Below, in pieces: positions 47,596 to 58,108 of a stretch of 64,000 bases of DNA. Below the pieces are notes generated by a model, which saw only the letters and a list, made by a program, of their open reading frames with translations, was not told where the DNA came from and ran no database searches. The number at the start of each line of letters is the position of its first letter. Position 1 is the stretch's first letter. The translations under genes were made by a program, and so were the position numbers. Source of the DNA: Carettochelys insculpta. Its lineage: Eukaryota; Chordata; Testudines; Carettochelyidae. The stretch spans positions 79,842,298 through 79,906,297 of the forward strand of contig NC_134138.1 in the NCBI RefSeq assembly GCF_033958435.1. Direction: 5' to 3'.

Positions 47596-47949
47596 GGCCG
47601 CAGCTCCACGTGCCACTTCTTCCGGAAGAAGCGGTACGCTAATGAGTTAACCAGAAGATGCTAATGAGGCATGGATGCAAATTTTCTGTGCCTCATTAGC
47701 ATATCGGCACGTGGTTCAGAGTCCGGAAAAAGCTCTTCCAGATTCCAAAGTACACATGGAGACACGCAGCCCTCAGTGATCTTCCAGAAGGAAACTCTCC
47801 TTCCAGAAGGCCCTTCTTCCCCAGAATTTCAAACCACGTGGCAATATGCTAATAAGGTGTGGAAAATTTGCATCCGTGCCTCATTAGCATCATCCGGTTA
47901 GCTCATTAGCATGCTGCTTACGGAAGCAGCAGCACCTGGAGTCTCAGCC
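47596..47949. mobile_element. Harbinger-type fold-back MITE, TGA duplication
   Basis: The left end GGCCGCAGCTCCACGTGCC is mirrored on the right by CACCTGGAGTCTCAGCC with several mismatches, and TGA flanks both sides (47593-47595, 47950-47952). The arms carry GCTAATGAG and CTCATTAGCAT words and GGATGCAAATTTTC/GAAAATTTGCATCC, which pair across the centre. It has no coding capacity. The CTCATTAGCAT words are shared with 19247-19658. Confidence 0.75.
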
Positions 47950-47952
47950 TGA

Positions 47953-48677
47953 GAGAATGGTTGACTCTTTTGAATCTCCCTGCTTTACCTCAAGTCAAAC
48001 AGTCCATTAGTGGCAGATCTGAGCATGAACACAGTCAGGGCCCTGTCAGGTGCATGGATCTGCAGGGAGTAAAACAATCCACTGAAACACTCTTTAAACT
48101 TCACCACTCCATTTCTTTGATACAACTCAACTGCAGAGTTAAGCTTCATGGATGTGATAGAAAATACATGTTCTATTCCTTGAACCTCCAGTTCTTTGAA
48201 AGTTTTAAACTTTCTCTCTTTTTATTTCAAAATTTGCAATCTTGTTATTTTCTCCCAAGATTTTATACAGATATTAAGCAAACCCTTATTGATATTTTTC
48301 TTACTATAATAAAACATCCCCTACCATGACCTTTGGCCCTAGCTTCCTTTTTTTTTTAAACAATGCAGCTGTATAAAATATGACCAATGAAAGGTGACAA
48401 ATAGTATCACAATTTCATCATCTTAATATGAGATCCAGTTGAGTTCACAACCTAGCTGACAGAGGTGAAGCTGGTGAAAATGTTTTTTTGTGAAACATTT
48501 CCATTTGCTTACATTTTGGTTTTGCAAAAACACAAAAAACATCTATTTTTCAACAAACTACATAGACTGCAAGGGTGCAAATACTCTAAACGTCATTTAT
48601 TTAATAAATTTGCACTGGAAAAGGTCCAAGACGAAGTATCTCTCTAAAGCCCTCTACAGTTCCAAGGGAAATTAACA
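47953..48677. other. Unrecognised sequence
   Basis: No gene or classifiable repeat was seen between the MITE and the next Harbinger element. Confidence 0.3.
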
Positions 48678-49189
48678 TAGGCTATACCCAGATTGCAGGC
48701 TTTTGTCAGTAGAAGTTTGTGCCAGAAGATATCCTGTGACAAAACTTCTGTTGACAGAGCACGTCCAGACAGCAAATCACATCGAAAGAGTGATCCACTC
48801 TATCAACAAAGAACCACCAGAGAGCCCAGCTGCTGTCTCAACAAGACCACCACCCAGTGCCGGAGCCCTGCAGAGATGGGCAAGTAAAGGGACCCCTCCA
48901 GAAAGCAGTTCCCTGCCCCGATGCAGGCTCACCTACCCCTGCAAGGGATAGTAGAGCTCTCCAGGTGCCTACTCTGCTTGCCCTGTGTTTGGGGGCAATA
49001 CAGCTGGTCCTTGGGTGCCATGGCATTAGAGGCACACCTGAAATTGTGATGGCCCCACATGCACATGATGCAGCTGGGGATGAACTTTCTGGCAGCTGGC
49101 TTCCTGTTTCTCACCGAGAGGGAGCCCAAGAGCACCTTTGGGGATGGCCCCCTGTCTGCAGGACTTGCATATCTGCCCCTCCCCGCCCC

Positions 49190-49520
49190 GCCCAGTGCAG
49201 AGGCAGCTCCGGAGGCACCACACCAGTTTGGACTGGTGGGACTAACTGATCATGGAGCGGTGGGGTGACCAGCAGTGGCTCCAAAACTTGCACATGTGGA
49301 CGGCCACCTTCTTGGAGCTCTGTGACTGGCTCACCCCTGCACTCCAGAGATGCAACCCCCAGCTGCCGCCTGCCATCCCCATGGAGAACCAGGTCGCAAT
49401 CGCTCTCTGGAAGCTCTTCGCCCCACAACAGCTACAAGTCAGTGGGCAACCAGTTTGTCATGGTGCTGCTGGGGCAAAGCTGGCTGCTTTGCCCTCCCCC
49501 GTGCTTGATGGGTTAATGGC
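49190..49520 (+). pseudogene. Harbinger transposase, N-terminal remnant
   Basis: The frame from 49252 reads MERWGDQQWLQNLHMWTATF, then LELCDWLTPALQRC and PMENQVAIALWKL, matching the N-terminal part of the transposase at 7377-7859. A TAA lies just upstream after LDWWD. Downstream, SYKSVGNQF appears in another frame, showing a frameshift near 49425. The DDE part beyond it is not recognisable. This is a heavily decayed relic of a different family from its neighbours. Confidence 0.6.
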
Positions 49521-50194
49521 CATGGGGGGGTCCAGCCACAAAGGAGCCCCCTTATGGGTGGCAGGTGAGCTGGGAGCAGCCGAGGCCTCCCCAGGGCCCA
49601 CTGACACACCTGCACCTCGCAGCACTGCCCATGGGAGTGGGTGCTGCCTCTTACCTGTGGGTATGCCCATGTGCTGGGTGCTGTACTCCTCAGCATGTCT
49701 GGAGTCAGGCTGGCGCCCCCGTGGCTTCCCTACTTCCAGACATGGCAGGTGCTGGGAGGGCTCCCACGCCCCAGGCCCTACGTCTTGTCTGGCCTCCCCT
49801 GAGCCTGGCAGCAGGGTGCCGCCCACGCCCTGAAGCAGTCTGTTAGGTCTAGGTGTTGCACACTGCTGCTGCATATGGTTCCATGTGCTCGGGCCACAGC
49901 GCGAGCTCCCGCCCAAGCCAAACAAGCAATGCTCACACCCTGCCCCATCTGCACCTACCTCCCGTGCCCTGGCAGGTGTGATGCACGGGGTAGTCACCAG
50001 AGAGACCTCCTCTGAACGTGGAAGATACCCAGGATGTGGCCTGGTTGCTGGGGACTGGGTCCAGTACCAGGATGAAGCTGCTGGCCTTGGAGTCCAGTTC
50101 CTGTGGGTGATGGACCTCTGATGCCTCCTCTGGGTGCTTCTGCTGTGCTGGGGGACTTCAAGCCCCATGTCAAGGCTTGGGTTAGGTGCCCGCC

Positions 50195-50450
50195 ACCAGG
50201 AAGTGTTGCAACTCTATGTAGTAGGAGCAGGAGGGTGGTCCGGCCCCTGAGTGTGCCACAGTATCCCAGGCCTCTACATACTCACTGCTGCAACTCCTTG
50301 ACTTTGGCCCACACCTGATTAAGGGTGTAGTGGTGGTGGCCCTGTTCAGACAGGGCCATGACCATGGCCATGCAGCCATAGATTTCTACATTGCAACACC
50401 TGGCACAGGGGTCTTTGAGGGTCTCCTCCTCAGAGATCCAGAAGTGCCTC
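50195..50450 (-). pseudogene. Myb/SANT-like Harbinger protein remnant
   Basis: On the minus strand the pieces CNVEIYGCMAMVMALSEQGHHHYTLNQVWAKVKEL correspond to the second and third helices of the Myb-like domain found at 60736-61356 (RNA..FGRLAQGL..GHSERTPEQV.SKVKEL). A stop follows at LQQ, and a second frame holds later family text. It lies convergent to the transposase remnant in the same element. Arg-to-Cys and Arg-to-Trp changes suggest CpG decay. Confidence 0.5.
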
Positions 50451-51419
50451 AATCTCTGGGCCAGACTAGGATGGGACCTACTTCTTTGAGCCCCAGAGAG
50501 GGTCCTGGGAGCCCTGAGGCTGCTCCCGTGAGGGCCCGGGTGGGGGTTGTGGGGCCTACGGCTCTGCCATAGGCTCCTGGGTGTGGCTGCTAGTACACTG
50601 CTGCTCCAACGTTCAGCTTTCTGCCACAGGGTTCCCTGGGCTCCCTGTGGCTTTCAGAAGGGCCAGAGGAAGGAATCATATAGAACTGATTGCTGTGGAC
50701 AGGGTGTCCACTGGAGCACCTGCAAAGCAACCCAGAGGCCTTTTCTGTTGACAGAAGGCCCCCTGGAACAGTCAGACCTGCGGTTTTTGGCAGATCTCTC
50801 TCAACAGTGGCATTCTTCCTTGTGGCGAGTGGGGTACGGCTGTCAACAAAAGCGCTCCATTCTGTCAATTTACTGTTGACAGAATGTGCTTCACAATCTG
50901 AACACTCCATGGGTTTTGATGACAAAGCATCCATTTTATTGACAAAACCCACCAATCGAGGCAGTGTTCAGATCTAGCACTTACTGAGTTTAGGCCCATC
51001 TTCACAATTCATTAGCCTCAAAATGAGTTTTCTCTTGCACAGCATTTCACAACTAAGCTGTGTCTACACTAGCCAGCTATTTTGAAGTTGAAATTGACAT
51101 AAAGCGGCGAGACATTGAAATCGCTATCCCCATCAGAAGAAGGAAATAGCGCCCTACTTCAATGTCCAACATCGAAGTAGGGTGTGTGCAGACAATCAGC
51201 GTCCGGCTTCGTCGAAATAGTGGGGTCCTCTCTGGCAGCCATCAGCTGAGGGGTTGAGAGACACTCTGTCCAGCCCCTGCGGGGCTCTATGGTCACCGCG
51301 TGCAGCAGCCCTTAAAGCTCCACGCCCCCGGAGTTCCTGTGGCAGGAAGCTGAGAGCGTGCAGGCAGCAGCACAGATACATGCTGCACAGCCTGCACGCC
51401 CTCCAGACGCCCCAATCCA

Positions 51420-51911
51420 CCACACAGCACCCATGGCAGCCAGCCAGACCCCTGAGCACCCCCAGGGCATACCCCCCAGCAGGACCCAGGGTTCCCAGCC
51501 ATCCAGCTGCGGGGGAAGGGGAGGCGGGGCCCCTCCTGTTCGGATGCCGAGATCCAGGACCTGCTGGGGCTTTGGGGCGAGGAGGAGGTGCTCCAGGTAA
51601 TGGGGAGCAAGCGGCAGAATGCAAACATGTTCGCCTGGCTAGCTGAGGGCCTGGCCACCGGGGGTCACCCTGTCCACACTCCTGACCACGTCAGGAGTAA
51701 AGCCAAGGATCTGCGGCAGGTTACACCTGGGCCCGGGACATGGCCAGCTGGTCTGGGGCTGCCCCTGCTGCTTGGTCCTTTTACAGGGAGCTCAGGAAGA
51801 TCCTGGCCCCGGTACACCTCCTCCGCTCCGGCCACCCTTAAGACCTTCACTGAGAAGCCCCAGCAGGCCCCGGAGCTGGGGTTTGGCCTGGAGGCCAGCT
51901 CTGCACCCTAG
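51420..51911 (+). pseudogene. Myb/SANT-like Harbinger protein, exon 1, broken
   Basis: This encodes the accessory DNA-binding protein of Harbinger transposons. The domain is visible as SDAEIQDLLGLWGEEEVLQV, MGSKRQNANMFAWLAEGL and HTPDHVRSKAKDLRQ. A one-base loss near 51719 moves the continuing text (ARDMASWSGAAP, SFYRELRKIL) to another frame, and the plausible ATG at 51432 is also out of frame with the domain. The first domain Trp is Cys here. In the related element at 57757-61741 the same domain is in one frame. Confidence 0.65.
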
Positions 51912-52411
51912 GGGCCCCCAGGGAGCCCACCCCTGAGACAGCAGAGGAGGTGGAGGGTTCCAGTGATGGGGGGCTCCTGATTAACCTCCTGTCCCACAGC
52001 TCCAGCAAGGCATCTGCCTGACGGGTGTCCCTCAACTGTGGGAGCGGACCACCCAGTATGTACCCCAGGCGCACACCCCCGGGTTAAGGGGAGGGGGTAA
52101 GGGACATGACCAGGGCCCCCCACACACCCAGCTGACCCCAGCCCACCATGGCCCAGCCAGCCCACAGCCCCGGGACAGCAGCAGCATGGCCCCCAGAGCC
52201 CATCCGCACCTGGCCCCAGGACAGTGCCATGCCCCATCCCTGAGGATGGGGGGAGAAGAACCCCTGAAGGGGGTCACCCACGGGGACACCACACCCATCA
52301 TACTGGGGGGATAGGGGATGGGGACCCATCAGCAGAGGGGTGGGGGGGTGTGGGCCACAGGTCAGGGCCCAGACGAATGGCTGTCTTCACTCTCCCCTCT
52401 CTTTTCAACAG

Positions 52412-52960
52412 CCACACCATCCGAGGGCCATGACAGCATGGGCACCACATCTGTCATGCTGGACAGCCTGCCCGGGATGTCACGCTGTGGCAGCCAGGAG
52501 ACGAAGTAGGGACCAGCCCTGGGATGAGCCCGCCACTGCTGGAGCCAGCCACAGGTGTCTGCTGACCCCCCAGGTCCTCGTCACGCTCCGGCTCCAGGTG
52601 GAGGTGTCAGAGCACCACCTGCAAGCGGAGGGACGCCGGCTCCACTTGCAGCAGCAGGTGCTAGCCTGGCATCAGGAGGCCTGAGGGTCCTTCATGCAGA
52701 CCTTTGAGGGGATCACCAGGACCCTAGAGCAGATTGCCAAGCCAATGCTGCCCCCCCACCGCTCTAGCTACCGTCCCTCCCAGCCACCCTCCACCTGCCC
52801 TGCAGCCTGCCAAGAAGGAGCACTGTGGGGCTCAGGAGCCAGCCCAGCCATACCTGCCAGTCCTTCCAGCCTCCACCCAGCCTCAACAGGGCCTCCGGCC
52901 CAGGCATGGGTCACGCTCCCCCATGCCGGGGGCTGGGCAGTAGGGAAAGGGGCCAAGGAC
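52412..52960 (+). pseudogene. Myb-like protein, exon 2 remnant
   Basis: A good acceptor (CTCTCTTTTCAACAG) precedes CCACACCATCCGAGG, matching the start of the corresponding exon in the minus-strand gene at 60289. A charged, helix-prone segment (LVTLRLQVEVSEHHLQAEGR) follows, typical of the C-terminal coiled region of these proteins. Stops and frame changes interrupt it. The upstream donor is not certain; GTAAGG near 52099 is one candidate. Confidence 0.45.
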
Positions 52961-53121
52961 TGAGCCACCCAGACCCCGCTCCTTTGTACATAGGTCCCCC
53001 CCTCGTTGTACATATTTGTCATGTCCCACCCCCACCTTTAGTAGCTGTCCCCCCAGTGTACATAGTTCCCCCTTCCTGTTTAAAAATATTCATCATTTTG
53101 TTGGTTTCAATAATATTTGAG

Positions 53122-53127
53122 TTTATT
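53122..53127 (-). promoter_or_regulatory. Polyadenylation signal for the transposase
   Basis: AATAAA on the minus strand lies about 130 bp beyond the end of the transposase, in the AT-rich gap between the two convergent genes. Confidence 0.45.
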
Positions 53128-53255
53128 TTTAAAACAAAAATGTGTGTTGTGTGCTCTCAGGGTGCAGTAGTGTGGGTGTGGGGCCAGTACCCTGTTGTGA
53201 GTTGTGGGGACAGCGAGTGGCCCACCAGGCTGGCCCCGCCAGCACTCACCCCACA

Positions 53256-54440
53256 GTCTAGTCAAAATGTGCCCACAGGGCCTCCTGGACCCGGATCCCC
53301 TCGTGGTCAGCTTGGTGGCTCAGGGCGGGCCATGCCAGCCTCCACAGCCCAGCCCTGCATGAAGACCTCCCCCTTGCTCTCCACCAGGTTGTGGAGTGCA
53401 CAGCATGTGCCCACAACCTGGGGGATGTCGGGGAGCCCTGCATCCAGGTGGGTGAGGAGACACCTCCAGTGGCCTTTGAGGCGGCCAAAAGTCCACTCAA
53501 GCACCTGGCTCACATGGCTCAGGTGGGTATTGAACCCCTCCTGGCTGGCGCTGAGGTGGCCCATGTAAGGATGCGTAAGCCAGGGCTGGAGTGGGTAGGC
53601 CACATCCGCCACAAGGTAGAGGGGCACAGTGGTGTCCCCCAGAGGGATCTGCCTCTGGGGGATGTAGGTCCCCACCTCTAGCCAGCGGCACAGGCCCGAG
53701 TTCCTAAAAATGTGGGCATCATGGGTGCTGCCAGGCCATCCAACATATATGTCCTGGAAGTGGCCCTGGCTGTCCACCATGGCCTGGAGGATCACCGAGT
53801 GGTAGCCCGTCCTGTTCAGGAAACACCCTCTGCTGTGCTCTGGGGCAGTTGGGGAACCCCATGCCGGCAAACCCTGCAATGGCCACATCCAGGTCCCCAA
53901 GCCGCACGAGCCTGTGGAGCAGCAGACTGTTCAGTGCGCAGACCACCTGCAAGGGGAGGACATGAGCACCCGTGAGGGTTGTGCAGGCTGTGCCTGGTCC
54001 GCCCCTGAGCTGCCCCCAGGCTCCCCCCTGGCCCCCGGGACCCCCACCTCCCCAAGGTCCCATCCCGGGCCTCCTTACCTCCATGACGACAGCCCCAACA
54101 GTGGCCTTGCCCACATCGAACTGCTGTCCTATGGATCGGTAGCTGTCTGGAGTGGCCAGCTTCCAGACAGCGATGCCGACCCATTCTCAACGGTGAGGGC
54201 ACACCGCATAGGGGCGTCCTGGTGCTGCAGGGCAGGGGTGAGCCACTGGCACAGCTCGAGGAACGTCTGTTGGCTCATCCGGAAATTCCGGAGCCAGCGG
54301 TCATCATCCCACTCCTTGAGGACCAAGTGCTCCCACCACTCAATGCTGGTGGGGTACCTCCATAGTCAGTGGCGTGCCCAGCCGGGGGGCGGGGGGGGCC
54401 CATGATGATCTGGGGTGGCTCTTTCATCCCCCAAAGAGGA
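53256..54440 (-). pseudogene. PIF/Harbinger transposase, catalytic motif deleted
   Basis: On the minus strand exon 1 contains WDDDRWLRNFRMSQQTFLEL and, after a one-base loss near 54188, MGKATVGAVVMEV. It ends at 54079 before GTAAGG. The intron (53947-54078) closes with CCCCTTGCAG and exon 2 begins at 53946. Exon 2 retains YHSVILQAMVDSQGHFQDIY, WPGSTHDAHIFRNSGL, VADVAYPLQPWL and LEWTFGRLKGHWRCL. Compared with the 7.4-kb copy, about 40 bp near 53842-53850 is missing, which removes GALDGTHIPI and the first candidate catalytic Asp and shifts the frame. The invariant ER before the last motif is EW, a CpG-type change. The protein is certainly inactive. It is convergent with the Myb-like gene. Confidence 0.8.
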
Positions 54441-54924
54441 GAGCTCATCTTCCAGGAGGTGCTGGGCGGCCTCCTCCATGGCGCCGAGCAGGACAGCCCC
54501 TGCCTCGGTTACGTCCCTGAGAGCTTCTGGCTGCCGCTGCTGCTGATGCTGCAGCTGGGGGGGGTTCGTGCTGCATGCACGGGGTCTGCAACCTGTTGTC
54601 GGCTCTGAGGACCTTTTGCTGTGCAGGGCAAATGTACCTGGGAGGGGCCCTTTAAGGGAGCGGCTTGCTGTTGCCCCGGAAGTGCTAGTCCACCCTGTGA
54701 CCCTGTCTGCAGGCTTTCCCAGCCCCCTTATTACAGTCGGGGCTGCTTTTGTGTGTTAGACACTCCCCTGCAGGGCCTATTTCGATGTAGTGCTTTCCTA
54801 AGGCACCAGCCCTGGAGAACGTATGGACGCTATGCGTCGAAATAGCTTATTTCAATTTCACTAGATCGAAATAAGCTATTTTGATGTAGCGTCCCAGTGT
54901 GGACATAGCTCTATTGTTTAGTGA

Positions 54925-55290
54925 GGGTATGGCTACACTACAGAGTTATTTTGAAATAACAGATGTTATTTTGAAATAACTTTGCTAGCATCTAGACTTT
55001 GCACTTGCTATGTTGAAATAAATTCAAAATAGCAGGTACATGATTTTGAAATTGCTAAGATCTATTTTGAAATGCTATTCCAGAATAGGGGTTATTAAGA
55101 CATAAAACAGCACTATTTCGAAACAATCCATAATGGGCTCCAATGGAACTATTTCAAAATAGTGCTATGTGCCTAGAAATGTTATTTCGAAATACTTTTG
55201 TGTGTATTTGTGTTATTTCAAAAAAATATATTTCCAAATAGCTATTCTGAAATATCTTATTTGAAATAGGGATGCAGTGTAGCCGTAGCC
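54925..55290. mobile_element. MITE with GGCTACACT ends
   Basis: The left end GGGTATGGCTACACTACA pairs with the right end (TGCAGTGTAGCCGTAGCC). The interior is rich in TTATTTTGAAATAA-type palindromes. The flanking triplets are TGA and TTA, not an exact duplication. It starts 12 bp beyond the CTA that ends the 51056-54910 element. No ORF is present. Confidence 0.6.
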
Positions 55291-55304
55291 TTAGACACCA
55301 CAGT

Positions 55305-55400
55305 AGGTAGCTAAAAATCTTTATTCCCATTTTTTCAGATGAATAATTGAAGCTCATAAGGATTAATGACATGCCCAGAAATTCAGTATCACAACTGAAA
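55305..55400 (-). repeat. Possible MIR-like remnant
   Basis: TTATTCCCATTTTTTCAGATGAATAATTGAAGCTCA followed by TTAATGACATGCCCAG resembles the MIR middle in reverse orientation. It is short and diverged. Confidence 0.35.
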
Positions 55401-55544
55401 TTATAACCAGTCTACCAATTCCCACTTTAGGCCTTGTCCAATTAATCACAAATCTACAATCCAAGTTGCTTAGGCCAAAAATTTCAAATTTCAGTACCTA
55501 AAGTTAGGCACACACATTAGGCACCTACAGTTTTCAATATCTTG

Positions 55545-56340
55545 GGATATGTCCACACAGCAAAGTTATTTCAAAATAATGGTCACTATTTCAAAATAAT
55601 TTTGCTTGAGTCTACACAACACAATCACTAGTTCAAAAGACCAGACAGCTTATTTTGAAATAGGTAAACCTCATTGGCTGTACACTAGCAAGTTCTTTTG
55701 AAACATTTTCAAAAGAAGGGGGCTCTTTCGAAAGTTCCCATGGAGTGTCTACACACAAAAAGCATTCTTTTGAAAGTAAATCAAAAGAGTGTAGTGGTCC
55801 TTTTGAAATCACTCTTCCTTTCCCGTTTCAGGAAGAGCGCCCCCTGTCAAAAGTTTCGAAACCGTGTGTAGATGCTCTGCAGGCCCTTTCGTTTGAAAGA
55901 GCAGTCCTCATGGGGCCTGATTTTTCGGTCCCTGGCCTGTTCTTTCAAAAAAGCGGACGCTCATTTTCAAAGTGCGGATCACACTTTTTTGGGTGTGCAT
56001 GCTCTCTTTCAAAAGAAGTTCTTTCAGAAGAGATTTTCCACAAGAGCTTCTTTCGAAAGATCTCTGTAGTGTAGATGTAGCCATTGTATGAGGAATAATG
56101 CCTATTTTGAAATAGGGGCTGTGTAGACAGGGAATAGAGCCTATTTCAAAACAAGCCTTGTGGGTCCAATGGATCTATTACAAAATAGGTTATATTTTGT
56201 GTACACACACTATTTCGGAACAAGGTCTGCTTATTCTGGGCCTTCCCTGTACTGTAGATGCATTATTCAGGAACAGTTTATTTTGAAATAATAACTCCAG
56301 AATAAGCTTTTTGGAATAACTTTGCGATATAGCTATATCC
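55545..56340. mobile_element. MITE carrying a nested MITE, TTG duplication
   Basis: GGATATGTCCACACAGCAAAG on the left pairs with the right end (CTTTGCGATATAGCTATATCC), with exact TTG flanks at 55542-55544 and 56341-56343. Both arms contain TATTTTGAAATA words. At its palindromic centre (CCTCATT ... GTATGAGG) another MITE is inserted at 55676-56082. Without that insert the host element would be about 386 bp including one ATT. Confidence 0.75.
55676..56082. mobile_element. Inner MITE, ATT duplication
   Basis: The left end GGCTGTACACTAGCAAG and the right end (CTCTGTAGTGTAGATGTAGCC) are inverted repeats with a small deletion on the left. ATT flanks it at 55673-55675 and 56083-56085. Inside are many CTTTCGAAAG-type words. 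The frame at 55745-56074 is a by-product of these words and not a gene. Confidence 0.7.
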
Positions 56341-56489
56341 TTGGAGACCACATATTTATGTGACTAAATATGGATTAGGTGGCAAAATACTGGCTGTCCA
56401 ATTTTGAAAATCTGGTCCTAACATTTCTGAATCTGTTTCCAGATCTGTCAGAACAGACATGCCAACCCTTACCCATGCCCCTTTGGAGT

Positions 56490-56830
56490 AAACCAGGAGT
56501 GAACAAACTTTTTACATTGGGCCCTGCTTTTTGTCCCTGCAAGTAAAAGCGCCCCCCACTTAATATAATCCAAACCAACAGAAATGTTGGTTATGTTCAT
56601 ATGAAATAAAGCCCTTTCAGCATGTGTAAGAAAATAAGTATGTAGAGTGTAAAAACTTTATTAATTGGTTTATAAATGCACATGCACATACATACATGAT
56701 ACATTAAAAACAGTAACATTTCAACATTTTTAATGAGATAGATGAGCCTGAGACCCAGCAGCCAATCGTGCTGCACCCCTCCTTATGAAATTTCATGCCC
56801 CACACTTTGCACAACTCTGGAGAAGACTTC
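56490..56830. repeat. Possible unclassified interspersed repeat
   Basis: The text GTGAACAAACTTTTTACATTGGGCCC and AGCGCCCCCCACTTAAT resembles a repeat pattern common in reptile genomes (…AACTTTTT.CATTGGG…). I cannot name the family, and boundaries are approximate. Confidence 0.25.
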
Positions 56831-57753
56831 TTTGGTGAAATCCTGTCTCATTTAGGACAATGGGAGTTTCAGCCCCTATATGCCTATTCATATAGCAAAT
56901 ATTATCTCCCATTTTACAAACAGGTTATTTCAGAAAGGACAAGTGAGTTGTCGGAGGAAACTGTGGTACATTTCCCATCAATCCTTGATCACCCAGACAC
57001 AACACACTCAAAACAGTGAAAAGATGCAAAACCCCAAAACGGTGTAATTATCCTAACAACTGTGACTGGAAATTCATCTTGAAAAACTTAACTGTTCCTG
57101 AGACCACAGAAACTGAGGAGGGATTGTTCATGTTATGATGGTGTAACCCAACTCTGTGCAAACTGACATACTTGGCTGAATTATCCAGTCTTGTGTTTTA
57201 TTCTAATGAATTGTTTAATCTAAGTAAACAAAAAACAAATTAAAACCAAAAAAATGACTTGTCCTGACCAAACTACATTGCCTAGAGTACAGTGACAAAG
57301 AAACACATTGATCAGAATATTTCTCACCAAAATGAAATGTGGATTTCCTGAGATTCTTAGCAGCGAGGGGAAAAAAGGTACAAAATTGCTCAACCACTAA
57401 TGTCATTCTCTGTTTTCAGTCAGTCATGGTCATTTGTCCCCCTTCCTCCTCCCTGCCCCCACTGCATTTTTTGCATTGATTCTTACAGCCTGAGTAAAGT
57501 ATCTTCACTTAATTTTCCTTAATTGCTGTATCTTTATAATGTACTTTAAGCACAGTTTTAGTACATCTTCTGCATACTGATGTTTCAGTCACAAGCTTGT
57601 ACCATCACTGACTGGCTACCACCTCGAGCCATCAGCAGCAACAGAACGAGCAAATTCAAAATATTGGGCCAGATCTTCAACTGTATCAATCAGCATAATT
57701 TCATAGGAGGTCAGTGGGCTCTGCTGATTTAAACATGCCGAGGATCTAATCAT
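56831..57753. other. Unrecognised sequence
   Basis: No gene is supported. CCCATTTTACAAACAGG near 56910 faintly resembles MIR. Confidence 0.25.
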
Positions 57754-58108
57754 CTGAGCTGTGTCTACACATAAGCGCCGTTTCGAAAGGGGGAAAATCA
57801 AAGTTCAGCGGTCGAAATGGCAGCCGTCAAAATAGAGCACCCGCTGCCATTTTTCAGATCGGCACTTCGATCCACTCTTTTGAAATGCCGTCGAGGTCTT
57901 TTGAAAGAGAGAGTCCACGCGGCTCCAAGCCCTCTTTTGAAAGAAGGGAGGCAGGAAATGCTGTGGACGGGTTCCCATGGCCGACAAGCCCTTCCGGGGC
58001 TGCAGCCAGCCACCTCCTTTAACAGGGCCCCTCCCTCCGCCCTCCCCTCCACATGAGCCGAGTGCTGCCCAGCCTGTCACAGCCCAGCAGAGCCCACTCA
58101 TGCCCGCC

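Larger units (their letters stand above)
48680..50985. mobile_element. Two-gene Harbinger element of a separate family
   Basis: The outer parts contain inverted words: GGCTTTTGTCAGTAGAAG and TTCTGTTGACAGAG on the left, and GTCAATTTACTGTTGACAGAA and TTTATTGACAAAACCC on the right. Inside are a plus-strand Harbinger transposase remnant and a minus-strand Myb-like remnant. The terminal sequences differ from the TATTTCGA-type families. No clean target duplication was found, so the ends are approximate within tens of bases. The element is GC-rich against AT-rich flanks. Confidence 0.65.
51056..54910. mobile_element. Two-gene PIF/Harbinger element, CTA duplication
   Basis: The left end AGCTGTGTCTACACTAGCC and the right end (CAGTGTGGACATAGCT) are inverted repeats, flanked by CTA at 51053-51055 and 54911-54913. 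The 3855-bp interior holds a Myb-like gene on the plus strand and a transposase on the minus strand, pointing toward each other with a shared AT-rich gap near 53030-53150. The left leader (GCGGCGAGACATTGAAATCG, GGGTTGAGAGACACTCTGTC) and right leader (GGAGGGGCCCTTTAAGGGAG) both recur in 62792-63501. Both genes are broken. Confidence 0.85.

Noticed and set aside
49458..50168. 236-codon minus-strand ORF inside the 48680 element
   Set aside because: No domain is visible. It may include part of the Myb-like gene's later exon, but I could not support that.
55745..56074. 109-codon ORF
   Set aside because: It lies wholly inside a MITE made of TTTCGAAAG-type words.
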